Assembly (NCBI GenBank): GCA_016721875.1
Contig: JADKHG010000005.1
Location: 144,318 to 208,317 of the forward strand
Source: Sphingomonadales bacterium
Lineage (GTDB): Bacteria > Pseudomonadota > Alphaproteobacteria > Sphingomonadales > Sphingomonadaceae
DNA length: 64,000 bases
Reading direction: 5' to 3'
The notes below the pieces were generated by a model. The model did no database searches. It was given only the letters and a program-made list of their open reading frames with translations, and was not told where the DNA came from. Every line of letters starts with the position of its first letter. The first letter of the stretch is position 1. Positions 37,669 to 47,389 of this stretch are shown here, in pieces. A program made the position numbers and the translations under genes.

Positions 37669-40347
37669 TTTCCTGGCTCCTGCTTGCTCGTTGCGTAGCT
37701 GTCCCACGCATCCTTGATCAGTTTTTTCGCATCCGCAACCGCTGCCATCAGCGCGGTCCAGTCGGCCTGCCCCAGCGCCTTTGCGACCAATGCCTGTGCG
37801 GCCTCCCCCGGCTCCTGATCGTCGGGAGCCACCAGCCGCAGCATTACCAGCAATCGCGACAGCAGCGCCTGTGCTTCGGCAAAGCCAGTAGGCAGCAATC
37901 CAGCCGTTGTCAGCGCCTTAGCTGCCTCGTCGAGTCGCGGAGTAAAGGCGGTACGCAATTCAAGCTGACGCGCATGGATGGCAAATTCGGCATCGACCAG
38001 CCCGCCGGGACACAGCTTAACATCCAGCGGCCCCTTGGGTGGCTTATGCTCCGCCATTTCGGCGCGCATTTCGGGGATGTCCTTGCGCAGCTTTTGCGGA
38101 TCTCGCTCGATGTTCAGTATATCGGCAATGACGGCCTCTACCGCCGCCCGCGCATCCTCAGAACCATAAACCACCCGCGCACGAGTCAGTGCCATATGCT
38201 CCCACGTCCAGGCATCCTCGCGCTGATATTTGGCAAAGCTGTCGAGCGAGGCGCAGAGCAGCCCTTGCGTTCCCGAGGGCCGCAATCTGGTGTCGACCTC
38301 GTACAGCGCGCCGGTCGCGGTCGGCACCGACAGTGCCGCCACCACCCGCTGCCCAAGCCGGTTGAAATATTGTGTTGCCCCCAACGGACGTCGTCCGTCC
38401 GATTCAACCCCATGTTCACCGGTAAACAATAGCACAAGGTCAAGGTCCGAGGCGTGGGTCAGCGCCTCTCCCCAATCGCCCAAAGGCAAGGATCACCAGT
38501 TCGCCACCCGGAACTCTACCGTGCGCTTCCTCATATTGCTCGAGGGTGGCCCGCGTCAGCCGGTCAATCGCGACATCGGCAAGCCAGGCATAGGCACGCG
38601 AAACATCGATCGGGTCTTGACGCCCCTCAACCAGTTGCACGCCCAACGCAAATCGCTTTTCGCCGACAAAGGCGCGAACAAGGTCGAGCAAATATTGATA
38701 ATCGTCATCGACAGTTCGCGCCGCCAATTCCGCCGCCAATGCCTCCCGGCCTTCCGGCAGATCGAGCGCCGAGGTATCAATCATGCCGTCGAGCAATTCG
38801 CTGCGCCGCGCCAAGGCATCGGCCAGTGTCGGCGCGTAACTCAGCACATCGCCGAGCAGCTTGAGGAGGCCGGGGCGCGCGTCGAGCAAGTTGAAGAAAT
38901 TGATCGCACTGGGCAGCGCCTCGATCAGATTGTCGAAACGTGCCAATGCCGCTTCGCTGTCGGGCGCCTCCGCCAGCGCCTCCATGATTTTGGGCAGAAC
39001 GCCTTCAAATGCCTCACGCGCCGAGGTGGAACGGATCGCCCGCAACTGCCCGCTGCGCCACCGCGCCAGCCGCTGCGCCACCGCCGCTGCGTCGGCATAG
39101 CCCATATCCGACAATTGCTCTTCAAGCGGCAGACCGTCATCGGCCAAGCGGCGGGGGCGATCTTCCTCTTCGCCTGCGAGTCCGTCGTAAATTGAGCCGA
39201 CTTCGGTCACCACTGGCTGCAACAGGCTGACCAGCGCCTTGCCGTCTTTCAACCCGTGCAGTCGCGCCACCCGGTCAAGTTCGGCTTCATCCTCGGGCAG
39301 GCTGTGGGTCTGCCGGTCATCGACCATCTGCAGGCGGTGTTCGATAGTGCGCAGCAATTCGTAGGCCGTGGTCAAGACTCGTGCATCATCGGCACCGATC
39401 CGCTCACCCGCCGCCAGTGCAGCCAAAGCAGTTCGGGTGTCGGCCATGCGCAGGCCGGGGTCGCGCCCACCATGGATCAGCTGATGCGCTTGTGCAAAAA
39501 ATTCGCATTCGCGGATGCCGCCTCTGCCGCGCTTCAGATCATAGCCGGGGCCAAGCTCCTGCCCCTTGTGATAATGGTCGCGTATCTGTCCGCTCATGTC
39601 GCGAATATTGGCGATCTGCCCGAAATCAAGACTGCGCCGCCAGACAAAGGGCTGGATGCTTTTGAGGAAATAATCGCCCAGCGCGCGGTCGCCCGCTGCG
39701 GTCCGGGAGCGAATGAAGGCCGCCTGTTCCCAGGCCAAGGCACTCGATTCATAATAGCTGATTGCAGCCTCAATCGGCAGCGTGATCGGGGTGACTTCGG
39801 GTGAAGGCCGCAACCGCATATCGACGCGAAAGACATAGCCATGTTCGTCGCGGGCGCTGAGCAGTTCGACCACACGCTTACCGATGCGCACTGCGCTGTC
39901 GGCGACATCCTCTCGCTCACGGTGCGGCAGCGTTTCGGGATCGTACAGAAATATCGGGTCGATGTCTGAGCTATAATTCAACTCCTGCCCGCCATGCTTG
40001 CCGAGGCCGATCACAGCAAAGCCCTGTACCGGCGCGTCGGGCACCCGTTCGGCAAAGGCCGCGGCAATAGCGATGTCGAGCGCGGTGTCTGCAAAGTCTG
40101 AAAGGATGCGGGTGACTTTGGTCAAATCCCAGACTCCCGCCAGATCGGCAATCGCGGTGACCAATGCAACCCCTTGTCGTTGCTTCCGCAAAGTCGCGCC
40201 GGGATTGTCCTCCACCATGACCGCAAGTGCCTGCGCCAGCGCCTCGTCAAACGCGCCTTTTTCGAGCAGCACGACCAGATCGGGTTGGCGCTCAATCAAG
40301 CTGGCAAGAAATGGGCTATTGGTCCGGGCGCGGGTGATAGCTTCCAT
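37665..40347 (-). CDS. glnE: Bifunctional glutamine synthetase adenylyltransferase/deadenylase; frame broken near 38471
   Basis: About 894 residues. Two nucleotidyltransferase domains: one near the N-terminus with GLGKHGGQELNYSSDID, the deadenylating half, and one with FGRLG...ALTHASDLDLVLLF in the second half, the adenylylating half, each followed by a GlnD-PII-type helical domain. The gene controls glutamine synthetase according to nitrogen status. The frame breaks inside FGRLG. Four G where six are needed (38470-38473) explains it and restores FGRLGGEALTHASDLD. A two-G loss in a run is typical of sequencing error. Start MEAITRARTNSPFL at 40347. Confidence 0.92.
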
Positions 40348-40349
40348 GG

Positions 40350-40655
40350 TCAGCGCTTTTTCTTGTCAATCAGCACGTCTTGCTGCCAGCGGCTCGGCGC
40401 TTTATCGGTGCGGTGGATACAGCCCTGCCAGCAGCAAGGGCGTTTCTTGCCTTCGCGCAGCTCTTCGCCAGTCCGCCGGATACGCTTCGCGCGGGTTGCG
40501 GGCTGTTTGGCATCTTCTACCCAACAGATAAATTCGTTGCGGCCCAGCGGCGTGATATTCTGCCAAAGCGCGAACAGCTCTGCATCGGATATCAGCGCAT
40601 CCCCCAAATCGGCAGGGACTTGATGGACAGTGCCTTGGGCGATCTCTTGAGCCAT
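40350..40655 (-). CDS. YdeI/OmpD-associated family protein
   Basis: 101 residues. The C-terminal YdeI/OmpD-associated segment shows LWQNITPLGRNEFICWVEDAKQPATRAKRIRRTGEEL and a Cys-rich RPCCWQGCIHR end. The protein is shorter than the DUF1801-containing forms. Function unknown. Its stop is 2 bp from the glnE start, so it is cotranscribed with glnE and bcp. Confidence 0.82.
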   Translation of the reverse strand: MAQEIAQGTVHQVPADLGDALISDAELFALWQNITPLGRNEFICWVEDAKQPATRAKRIRRTGEELREGKKRPCCWQGCIHRTDKAPSRWQQDVLIDKKKR

Positions 40656-40670
40656 GCGCAGTGACTATCG

Positions 40671-41798
40671 CTATTTGTGCAAATAGTCGCGCCGGAAATC
40701 GATGGCAAAGGCCGCAAACCGCCCTCCCGCAATCGCACTCCGCATCGTCGCCATCAGGCTTTGGTAAAAATGCAGATTGTGCTGGGTCATCAGCATCGCC
40801 CCCAATATTTCGCCCGACCGCACCAGATGATGCAGATAGGCGCGGCTCCATGTGGTGCAGACCGGGCAGTCGCAACGCTCGTCCAGCGGCCCTTGGTCCT
40901 CTGCATGTTTGGCGTTGCGAATGTTGACCGGGCCGTTCCAGGTGAATGCTTGCCCGTTGCGGCCCGAGCGCGTCGGCAGCACGCAGTCGAACATATCAAC
41001 CCCGCGCTCGACCGCGCCGACCAGATCGTCGGGTTTGCCCACCCCCATCAGGTAACGCGGTTTGTCGGCGGGCAGCATGTCCGGGGCGAAGTCGAGGCAG
41101 CCAAACATCGCCTCCTGCCCTTCTCCCACCGCAAGCCCGCCTATGGCATAGCCGTCAAAACCAATGTCTATCAGAGCGTCGGCGCTTTCCTGACGCAGAC
41201 CCGCATCGAGCGAACCTTGCTGGATACCAAACAAAGCGGCGCGCTCCGCATGCTCGCCGCCGCTGTCAAAGCCGTCGCGCGACCGCTTCGCCCAGCGCAT
41301 CGATAGCGCCATCGACTTTGCTGCCTCTTCCCGGCTAACGCCATTGGCCGGACATTCGTCAAAGGCCATGACAATGTCCGAACCCAGCATGCGTTGAATT
41401 TCCATCGACCGTTCGGGACTCAAAACATGCCGCGATCCGTCCAAATGGCTCTTGAAGGTCACGCCATCCTCGGTGATTTTGCGCAAACTCGACAAGCTCA
41501 TCACCTGATATCCGCCGCTGTCGGTCAATATCGGGCGGTCCCAGCCCATGAATTTGTGCAATCCCCCCAGCCGCGCCATGCGTTCGGCTGTCGGGCGCAG
41601 CATCAGATGATAAGTGTTGCCCAAAATGATATCGGCCCCCGTCGCACGCACTTCAGCGGGGCGCATTGCCTTAACCGTTGCGGCGGTGCCGACAGGCATG
41701 AAGGCAGGCGTGCGGATTTCACCACGCAACATCTGGATGCTGCCGGTGCGGGCTTTGCCGTCGGTGGCAGAGATGGAAAAGGCGAATCGTTCGGCCAT
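40671..41798 (-). CDS. tgt: tRNA-guanine transglycosylase
   Basis: 375 residues from the ATG at 41798 (MAERFAFSISATDG). Catalytic Asp in TDSGGYQVMSL and the second Asp in the CVLPTRSGRNGQ region; zinc ligands in CDCPVCTTWSRAYLHH. It exchanges G34 for preQ1 in GUN-anticodon tRNAs on the queuosine pathway. Codons upstream of 41798 encode no family sequence. It leads the leftward tgt-ydeI-glnE-bcp group. No queA or preQ1 riboswitch is seen nearby. Confidence 0.95.
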   Translation of the reverse strand: MAERFAFSISATDGKARTGSIQMLRGEIRTPAFMPVGTAATVKAMRPAEVRATGADIILGNTYHLMLRPTAERMARLGGLHKFMGWDRPILTDSGGYQVMSLSSLRKITEDGVTFKSHLDGSRHVLSPERSMEIQRMLGSDIVMAFDECPANGVSREEAAKSMALSMRWAKRSRDGFDSGGEHAERAALFGIQQGSLDAGLRQESADALIDIGFDGYAIGGLAVGEGQEAMFGCLDFAPDMLPADKPRYLMGVGKPDDLVGAVERGVDMFDCVLPTRSGRNGQAFTWNGPVNIRNAKHAEDQGPLDERCDCPVCTTWSRAYLHHLVRSGEILGAMLMTQHNLHFYQSLMATMRSAIAGGRFAAFAIDFRRDYLHK

Positions 41799-41877
41799 GC
41801 GCATCCCCATAGCAGCCCAGACCGCTGCGCCAAGGCAGCACTGGCGATACGAAACCATTGGCGCTAAGGCACAAAAC

Positions 41878-42216
41878 ATGGAGGACAGTGGCCCGAAACA
41901 GCTTAGCCGGATAGCTGGCGCGCTGATCGTAGCGGCTTCGCTTGCCAGTTGCGGCGACGGCACCACCGCGATTTCCTATGACAGTACTGATAAGGGGCTG
42001 AAAATGCCCGAGCCCAAAAAAGCCGACCGAGAGAAATGCTATGGCATTGCGCTCGCCCAGTTTAACGATTGTGCCGCCGGACCAAAGACCGACTGCGCCG
42101 GCACCGCCACCAAAGACTATATGCCAGACCGCTGGAAATATGTCGGGCGCGGCCAATGCGAAAAACTGGGCGGAAGCCTGATCCCTGGCGAACCACTTCC
42201 CGATGACAATGGCTGA
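41878..42216 (+). CDS. DUF2282 / BufA1-like lipoprotein
   Basis: 112 residues. A lipobox LASC puts the acylated Cys at 25 (ALIVAASLASCGD), with Asp at +2. Residues 50-96 match the DUF2282 metallophore pattern: EKCYGIA, NDCAAG, TDCAGT, DYMPDRWKYV, GQCEKLGG, with four Cys (54, 65, 73, 94). Bufferin precursors are normally soluble peptides modified by BufB/BufC; here no bufB or bufC adjoins and the protein is predicted to be lipidated. It may bind copper or another metal in the periplasm (inference). It overlaps prmC by 14 bases. Confidence 0.8.
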   Translation: MEDSGPKQLSRIAGALIVAASLASCGDGTTAISYDSTDKGLKMPEPKKADREKCYGIALAQFNDCAAGPKTDCAGTATKDYMPDRWKYVGRGQCEKLGGSLIPGEPLPDDNG

Positions 42217-43057
42217 CAGCGCAGCGCAAGCTTTGGCGAAAGCCGCCGCGATGCTCGAAAGTGTCAGCGAAACTCCGCGCCTCGATGCCGAGATTTTGCT
42301 GGCGCATGCGGCGGGGATAGTGCGAAGCGCACTGCTCCCCCAATTGCGCGACCTTCCCGTTCCCGGCGGTTTCGCCGCGCTGGTGCAACGCCGGCTGTCG
42401 CATGTGCCGGTCGCTTATATCACCGGAAGCCAGCCTTTTTGGGACATAGAGCTAGCCGTCACTCCAGACGTATTGATTCCGCGCGCTGACAGTGAGACCT
42501 TGATTGAGGCCGCGATTGGCTATTTCGACCAACACCATCCTCGCTCGATCCTTGATTTGGGTACAGGGTCAGGCGCCTTGTTGCTGGCGGCGCTTTCGGC
42601 CTTTCCGCAGGCATCCGGTATTGCCATCGACGCAAGCGCAGCCGCGTTGACGGTCGCATCGGTCAATGCCGAGCGACTTGGCTTTGCCCATCGCACCCGC
42701 TTTCTGCACCGTAGCTGGCGCGATGCGGGGTGGGCGGACGATCTAGGGCAGTTTGATCTCATCCTCTGCAATCCGCCCTATGTCGAAAGCGAAGCTGCCC
42801 TAGCCCCTCAAGTGCGCGACTTTGAACCGGCATCGGCATTGTTCGCCGGAGCCGACGGACTCGACGATTATCGCGTTGTGATTCCACAGATACCCGAACT
42901 GCTGTCACCACAGGGGCTAGCACTGTTCGAAATAGGCAAAGGTCAGGAACCGGCTGTTTCGATCTTGGCGCAAGCGGCATCAATGACCGTTACCCAGCAC
43001 CACGATCTTGCAGGGATAGTTCGTTCGCTTGGTCTCACCCACAGCACCAGTGGATAA
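42203..43057 (+). CDS. prmC: Release factor glutamine N5-methyltransferase
   Basis: 284 residues. The helical N-terminal domain contains TPRLDAEILLAHAAG and VPVAYITGSQPFW; the methyltransferase domain has LDLGTGSGALLLAAL and the catalytic NPPYVES. It methylates the GGQ glutamine of RF1/RF2. The ATG at 42203 (or 42209) lies inside the preceding gene, so the two are translationally linked. prfA, its usual upstream partner, is not here. Confidence 0.93.
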   Translation: MTMADSAAQALAKAAAMLESVSETPRLDAEILLAHAAGIVRSALLPQLRDLPVPGGFAALVQRRLSHVPVAYITGSQPFWDIELAVTPDVLIPRADSETLIEAAIGYFDQHHPRSILDLGTGSGALLLAALSAFPQASGIAIDASAAALTVASVNAERLGFAHRTRFLHRSWRDAGWADDLGQFDLILCNPPYVESEAALAPQVRDFEPASALFAGADGLDDYRVVIPQIPELLSPQGLALFEIGKGQEPAVSILAQAASMTVTQHHDLAGIVRSLGLTHSTSG

Positions 43058-43089
43058 ATTTTGCTTGGATTCGAGCGAATCACGGGCTA

Positions 43090-43148
43090 GGGCAGTAAAA
43101 GTCTCGCAGCGATGTGGCCCCTATGCGGCCCTTTTTGCGAAACTGCCC
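43090..43148 (+). promoter_or_regulatory. Nested-stem leader element upstream of DUF4167 gene
   Basis: An outer stem GGGCAGT/ACTGCCC (43090-43096, 43142-43148) encloses CGCA/TGCG and GGCC/GGCC stems; a CTTTTT lies after the inner stem. It lies 100 bp before the DUF4167 ATG within a 190-bp gap. It could be an RNA leader or an attenuator-like end of prmC. The evidence is base-pairing by eye only. Confidence 0.3.
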
Positions 43149-43247
43149 CAACGCATTTGATGGCTATCGGGAACCGCACAGGGCGGCGCGTTACGGGCAA
43201 AAAGACCGACAATAGGGTTGCTATTTATCAAGGACGGACAAGTCTTT

Positions 43248-44006
43248 ATGAACAACAGGCAGACCAGCCGCCGTCGCGGCAGGGGCAATAATCGCGCGCA
43301 AAGTAACAACCGCAATGGTTATGACAACCAGAACCGGATCGACAACCGCGCACGCGGCAATGCTGCCCAGATGCTGGAAAAATACAAGAAGCTGGCTCAG
43401 GACGCGCAATTGAATGGCGATCGGGTGCAAGCTGAATATTTCCACCAGTTTGCCGACCACTATTTCCGCGTGCTTGCCGATTATCGCAGCCGCCAGGAAG
43501 AAAGCCGTCCGCAACGCAACGAATGGCGTGGCGATGACCGCGAAGGCGGCGAACGCGACTGGCGCGATGAAGATCGTGGCAATCAGGCAAACGAAAACGG
43601 TGACGAAGACACGTTCAACACCGAAATCGAATCCGATGTGCGGACCGATGACGAGGGCGAGCCTGTTCGTGCCGAACGCAACGACCGCCGCCCGCAGCGC
43701 AACACCCGCAATGATCGTGGCGAACGCAATGATCGCGGAGATCGCAACAACCGGAACAACGACCGTGGCGAGCGCAACGACCGCAACCCGCGCGGCAACA
43801 ACGACCGGCGCGAACGCTATGCCGATGATGGTGATCGCGGCAATGGCGGCGAAGGCATCGATCTGGCGGTTCTACCCCCATCCATCGGCGTCTTTGACGA
43901 AGGCTCAAACGAACCCGAAGCCGTTGAGGCCAAGCCCGCCCGCAAGCCGCGTACCCGTCGTCCCAAAACAGCGAATGACGAAGAGGTTGTCACTGCAGCA
44001 GAATGA
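43248..44006 (+). CDS. DUF4167 domain protein
   Basis: 252 residues. The N-terminal DUF4167 domain, residues 1-85, begins with a basic RRRGRGNNR tract, then RGNAAQMLEKYKKLAQDAQLNGDRVQAEYFHQFADHY-type helices. A long disordered tail follows, made of imperfect NDRGERNDR repeats, and an Arg/Lys-rich end. It is conserved across alphaproteobacteria and probably binds nucleic acid. The ATG at 43248 is preferred over the one at 43218. Confidence 0.88.
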   Translation: MNNRQTSRRRGRGNNRAQSNNRNGYDNQNRIDNRARGNAAQMLEKYKKLAQDAQLNGDRVQAEYFHQFADHYFRVLADYRSRQEESRPQRNEWRGDDREGGERDWRDEDRGNQANENGDEDTFNTEIESDVRTDDEGEPVRAERNDRRPQRNTRNDRGERNDRGDRNNRNNDRGERNDRNPRGNNDRRERYADDGDRGNGGEGIDLAVLPPSIGVFDEGSNEPEAVEAKPARKPRTRRPKTANDEEVVTAAE

Positions 44007-44086
44007 TGCACCGGGTCGTTAAGGCTCTGGTCATTTGACGAATTTTACTTCACCCTGCGTTGGTCCAACACAGGGGAGAAGCTTTC

Positions 44087-45498
44087 ATGCGCGCATCGTG
44101 GTTTTTGGTTGCAGGGGGCCTCATCGCAGCAGCACCCTTGCTGGCACAATCGGCGACTTCGGTCGCTATCCCCGGTGAAGCCACCGCGCAGGGCGATGTC
44201 GCGGTCACCATTTACCAGAACAGGCAAAGCCTTGTGCAGGATACCCGCAAGGTCACCCTGCCCGGCGGTCGGCACAAGCAGGACTTCCCGATGTTTCGGC
44301 ACAGATCCGCGCCGAGACCGTTACCCTGACCGGACCCGGCATTGGTATTGTCGAACAGAATTTCGACTATGACCTGCTGACTCCTGCCAAGCTGATGGAA
44401 AAGGCTGTCGGCCAAACAATCACGCTTGTCCGCACCAACCCGGCGACCGGAGCAGAAAACCGGGTTCGGGCGAAGGTGCTGGCGGCCAATGGCGGCGTTG
44501 TCTTGCAGATCGGCGACACCATCGAGGTGCTGCGCGACGACGGTCTGCCTGTCCGCGTTATTTTCGACAAGGTCCCCCCAAATCTGCGCGCGCGCCCGAC
44601 GCTGTCGGTGACGCTGGAGTCTAAGGGCGGCACTGTTCCCGCCACGCTCACCTATCTTACCCCCGGGCTGGGCTGGACAACCGACTATGTCACCTTGTTC
44701 GACGATGCCAAACAGACGATTGACGTGCAGGGCTGGGTGACGCTGACCAACAACACCGGCACGGATTATACCAATGCCGATGTGCTGCTGGTCGCGGGCA
44801 ATCCCAATAATGGCGGCGGTCGGCGCAATTGGCAGACCCCTTGGAATGGCTCGACCGAAACGATCGACGAGGCCGGAACCGAAAGCAATGAGCGCGAGCG
44901 GCTGGGCGACTATTATCTTTATCCGTTGGGTGAACGCACCACCATTTCCAATGCGCAGCAGAAGCAGGTCAGCTTCCTCGACGTGAAGGCTGCCCCTGCA
45001 CGTAGCACTTATGAGTTTAACAATGGCTGGCTCGCCACCAACGATGCCGCCAGCGCCTCATCGGTGCTCAAATTCTCGACCTCGCGTGCCGGTGGCTTGG
45101 GCGATCAATTGCCCGCTGGCACAATGCGCGTCTATATGCGCGACAAGCGCGGCGACCCGCAATTCATTGGCGAAAGCGGCATAGAAGCCACCCCGATGGG
45201 CAGCGCAATGTCGATCCGCACCGGTGAGGCCTTTGACGTGAAAGTCAAAACCGTTGTCGCCGAACGCACCCGCGTCAACAACCGCCGCTGGAAAACGCGG
45301 ATGGTCTATGAACTCACCAACGCCCGCAACAACCCGATCACGGTCGATCTGGGCCAAAACGGGCTGTGGGGCGATGTGAAGATCACCGAACAAAGCCTGG
45401 AAGGCAAACGCGTTTCCGCCGACCGTGTCGAATGGAGCGTGCCGGTGCCCGCCAATGGCAAGGCCACACTGACCGCGACGTTTGACAGCCGGTATTGA
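44087..45498 (+). CDS. DUF4139 domain protein, secreted; frame broken near 44289
   Basis: About 470 residues. MRASWFLVAGGLIAAAPLLAQS is a signal peptide. After one missing base near 44289 (QDFPDVSAQIRAETV) the DUF4139 core follows: LTYLTPGLGWTTDYV, QGWVTLTNNTGTDYTNADVLLVAG, and a C-terminal immunoglobulin-like part with MVYELTNARNNPITVDLGQ. The family includes mucoidy-inhibitor-like proteins of unknown role. Followed by a related gene, suggesting duplication. Confidence 0.85.
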
Positions 45499-45519
45499 GC
45501 GCATGAGGTTGTGGCGACA

Positions 45520-45657
45520 AAAATCCTCCCTGAGCTTGCTCGGGGAGGGGGACCGCCGCGAAGCGGTGGTGGAGGGGAATGAGATGTTGCATTTCGATCC
45601 CCTCCGGCAGTCGCTTGCGCGCCTGCGTCCTCCCCGAGCAAGCTGTGGGCGGATTTT
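45520..45657. repeat. Structured inverted-repeat element (MITE-like), 138 bp
   Basis: Outer arms 45520-45548 and 45629-45657 match over most of 29 bases (core GAGCTTGCTCGGGGAGG). Inside are the short hairpin CCGCCGC/GCGGTGG (45553-45569) and a second inverted pair GGAGGGGA/TCCCCTCC (45571-45578, 45597-45604). It lies between two DUF4139 genes and is read in frame by the second. It looks like a mobile miniature or REP-type repeat. Confidence 0.7.
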
Positions 45658-47238
45658 GGTGTTGCTCACCCTCCTCCCCTCCCCAGCATTCGCGCAAAGC
45701 ATCACCACCTCCGCTGAACCAGAAGCCGTCTCGCTCACCGTCTATCGCGCGCCGGAGCGGGGTGAGCGGCCGATCGACAAGAATTGGCCATCGGGCTATG
45801 CGCTGGTCACGGAAACCCGCACTGTCACCATTCCGGCGGGCGAAAGCCTGATCCGGTTTGAAGGTGTGGCAGAGGGATGTTCCCCGAAAGCGCGATTGTC
45901 ACTGGCCTGCCCAAAGGTGTGCGCGAAAAAAATCGCGATGCCCGGCTGCTGTCGCCTTCCGGCCTTGTCGATGCCTATCTGAAACGCGAAGTCACGCTGA
46001 CCCGCACCAGCAAGGCAACGGGCCAGACGCGCGAGCAAAAGGCGGTGATCACCGCCGGACCCTATGGCGGCGTCATTTTGCAAACCGAAGAGGGTTATGA
46101 GGCGTTGCACTGCACCGGCCTGCCCGATCGGATGCGCTATGGCGGCGTGCCTGAAAATCTCTCTGCCAAGCCGACGCTGTCGGTGATCACGCAAAGCGAC
46201 AGCGCGGTGACGGTAAAGCTGACGCTCACCTATATGGCATCGGGCTTTGACTGGCAGGCCAATTATGTCGCGCAGGTCAAGGGCCCTGAAGACGGCGCCC
46301 CTGCCCCTGCGACCGGCAAGGAAAAGGTCGATATTTTCGCCTGGCTGACCTTGGCCAATGGCGGCAATCAGAGCTTCTTGAACGCCAATACCATGGCGAT
46401 TGCGGGCGAACCCAATCGCGAGCGGCGCGGCGCGCAGGCGCGGCCAACCGGAGGCCCGCTGAACCTGACTTGCTGGCCGATGCAACGCACGCATCAAGTC
46501 CTCTATAATCTGGGTTATGATCCTTATCTTTACGCGCCTCCACCGCCGCCGGCATACGTAGCCCCGATGGCCGCCTATATGGAAGCGGATGCGGAAGCGG
46601 TGGTCGTAACCGGATCGCGGATGAAAAATGCCGCCATGGCCCCCGTCGCGGTGGTGGTGGCCGAGCAGGAGGATCTGGGCGACCTGAAACTCTATCGCGT
46701 TCCCGAACCCGTCACCGTCAATGCCAAGGGGCAGAAACAGGTGGCGATGATCGTCAAACCCGGCGCGAGCCTGGATCGTATCTATTCGGCCTCGGTTAAT
46801 GACAATTATGGCGACGGGGGCGAAAGCTACCCAACCGCCATTCTGCTGCGCGGTGAAAACCGCAAGGACAAGGGGTTGGGCGTGCCGATGCCGTCTGGTC
46901 AGGTGCTGGTCTATGAAGACAGCCGCTGTGGCCCATTAATGGCAGGACAAGCGAGCCTGAAGGACCGCGCTGTAGGAGATGAGGTCGAGATGCTGGTCGG
47001 CACGTCTTCCGACGTTCGCTACAAGGTGACGCCCCTGGCCGAAAGCAAAAGCAAACGCACCTTCCGCATCGAACTGAGCAACGCGCGCAACGAGCCGGTC
47101 AATGTCGAAGTCGAATTCCCCTTCGAGCTTAACGGCAAACCCAAAGGCATTGCCAAAGTCGATGGCATCCCCACCTGGAAAGTCACGCTGCCCGCAAATG
47201 GTGAAGCGACTTTGAACTATGCGGTGAAGTTGCGGTAA
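45585..47238 (+). CDS. DUF4139 domain protein, second copy; frame broken near 45875
   Basis: About 551 residues. The secretion signal RILVLLTLLPSPAFAQ is encoded at the edge of the repeat element, so the real start is uncertain (45585 ATG, or TTG/GTG near 45655). One G missing from GGG at 45874-45876 must be restored to read VAEGMFPESAIVTGLP. The core (LTYMASGFDWQANYVAQV, DIFAWLTLANGGNQSF) parallels the first copy. A central insert has a Pro-rich PPPPPAYVAP stretch and a segment like TonB-receptor plug motifs (EAVVVTGSRM). Ends NGEATLNYAVKLR. Confidence 0.82.
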
Positions 47239-47321
47239 GGACACAAACGCGATTTTACAGAATTGTGTACCGGTTCGCCGTACGCCCTCTCATCCCCTGA
47301 CAATTGGCGATAATAAACTGG

Positions 47322-47366
47322 GCCGGATTGCGGTGCCCATACCCCAGTCGCAATCCGGCACTTTTA
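47322..47366 (+). promoter_or_regulatory. Strong hairpin before the diiron-oxidase-like gene
   Basis: A perfect 11-bp stem GCCGGATTGCG/CGCAATCCGGC (47322-47332, 47349-47359) with a 16-nt loop, followed by ACTTTTAT. It lies 84 bp after the DUF4139 stop and 31 bp before the next start. It may end the upstream transcript or sit in the leader of the next; GATAAT at 47309 is a possible -10 just upstream. The U tail is weak. Confidence 0.5.
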
Positions 47367-47389
47367 TAAAAACAATATCTGGAGGTTGC

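Noticed and set aside
38230..39195. 321-codon rightward open frame
   Set aside because: Antisense shadow of glnE in a high-GC region.
43414..44022. 202-codon frame overlapping the DUF4167 gene
   Set aside because: Composition is a frame-shifted reading of the Asn/Arg repeat tail; the DUF4167 frame has the recognisable domain.
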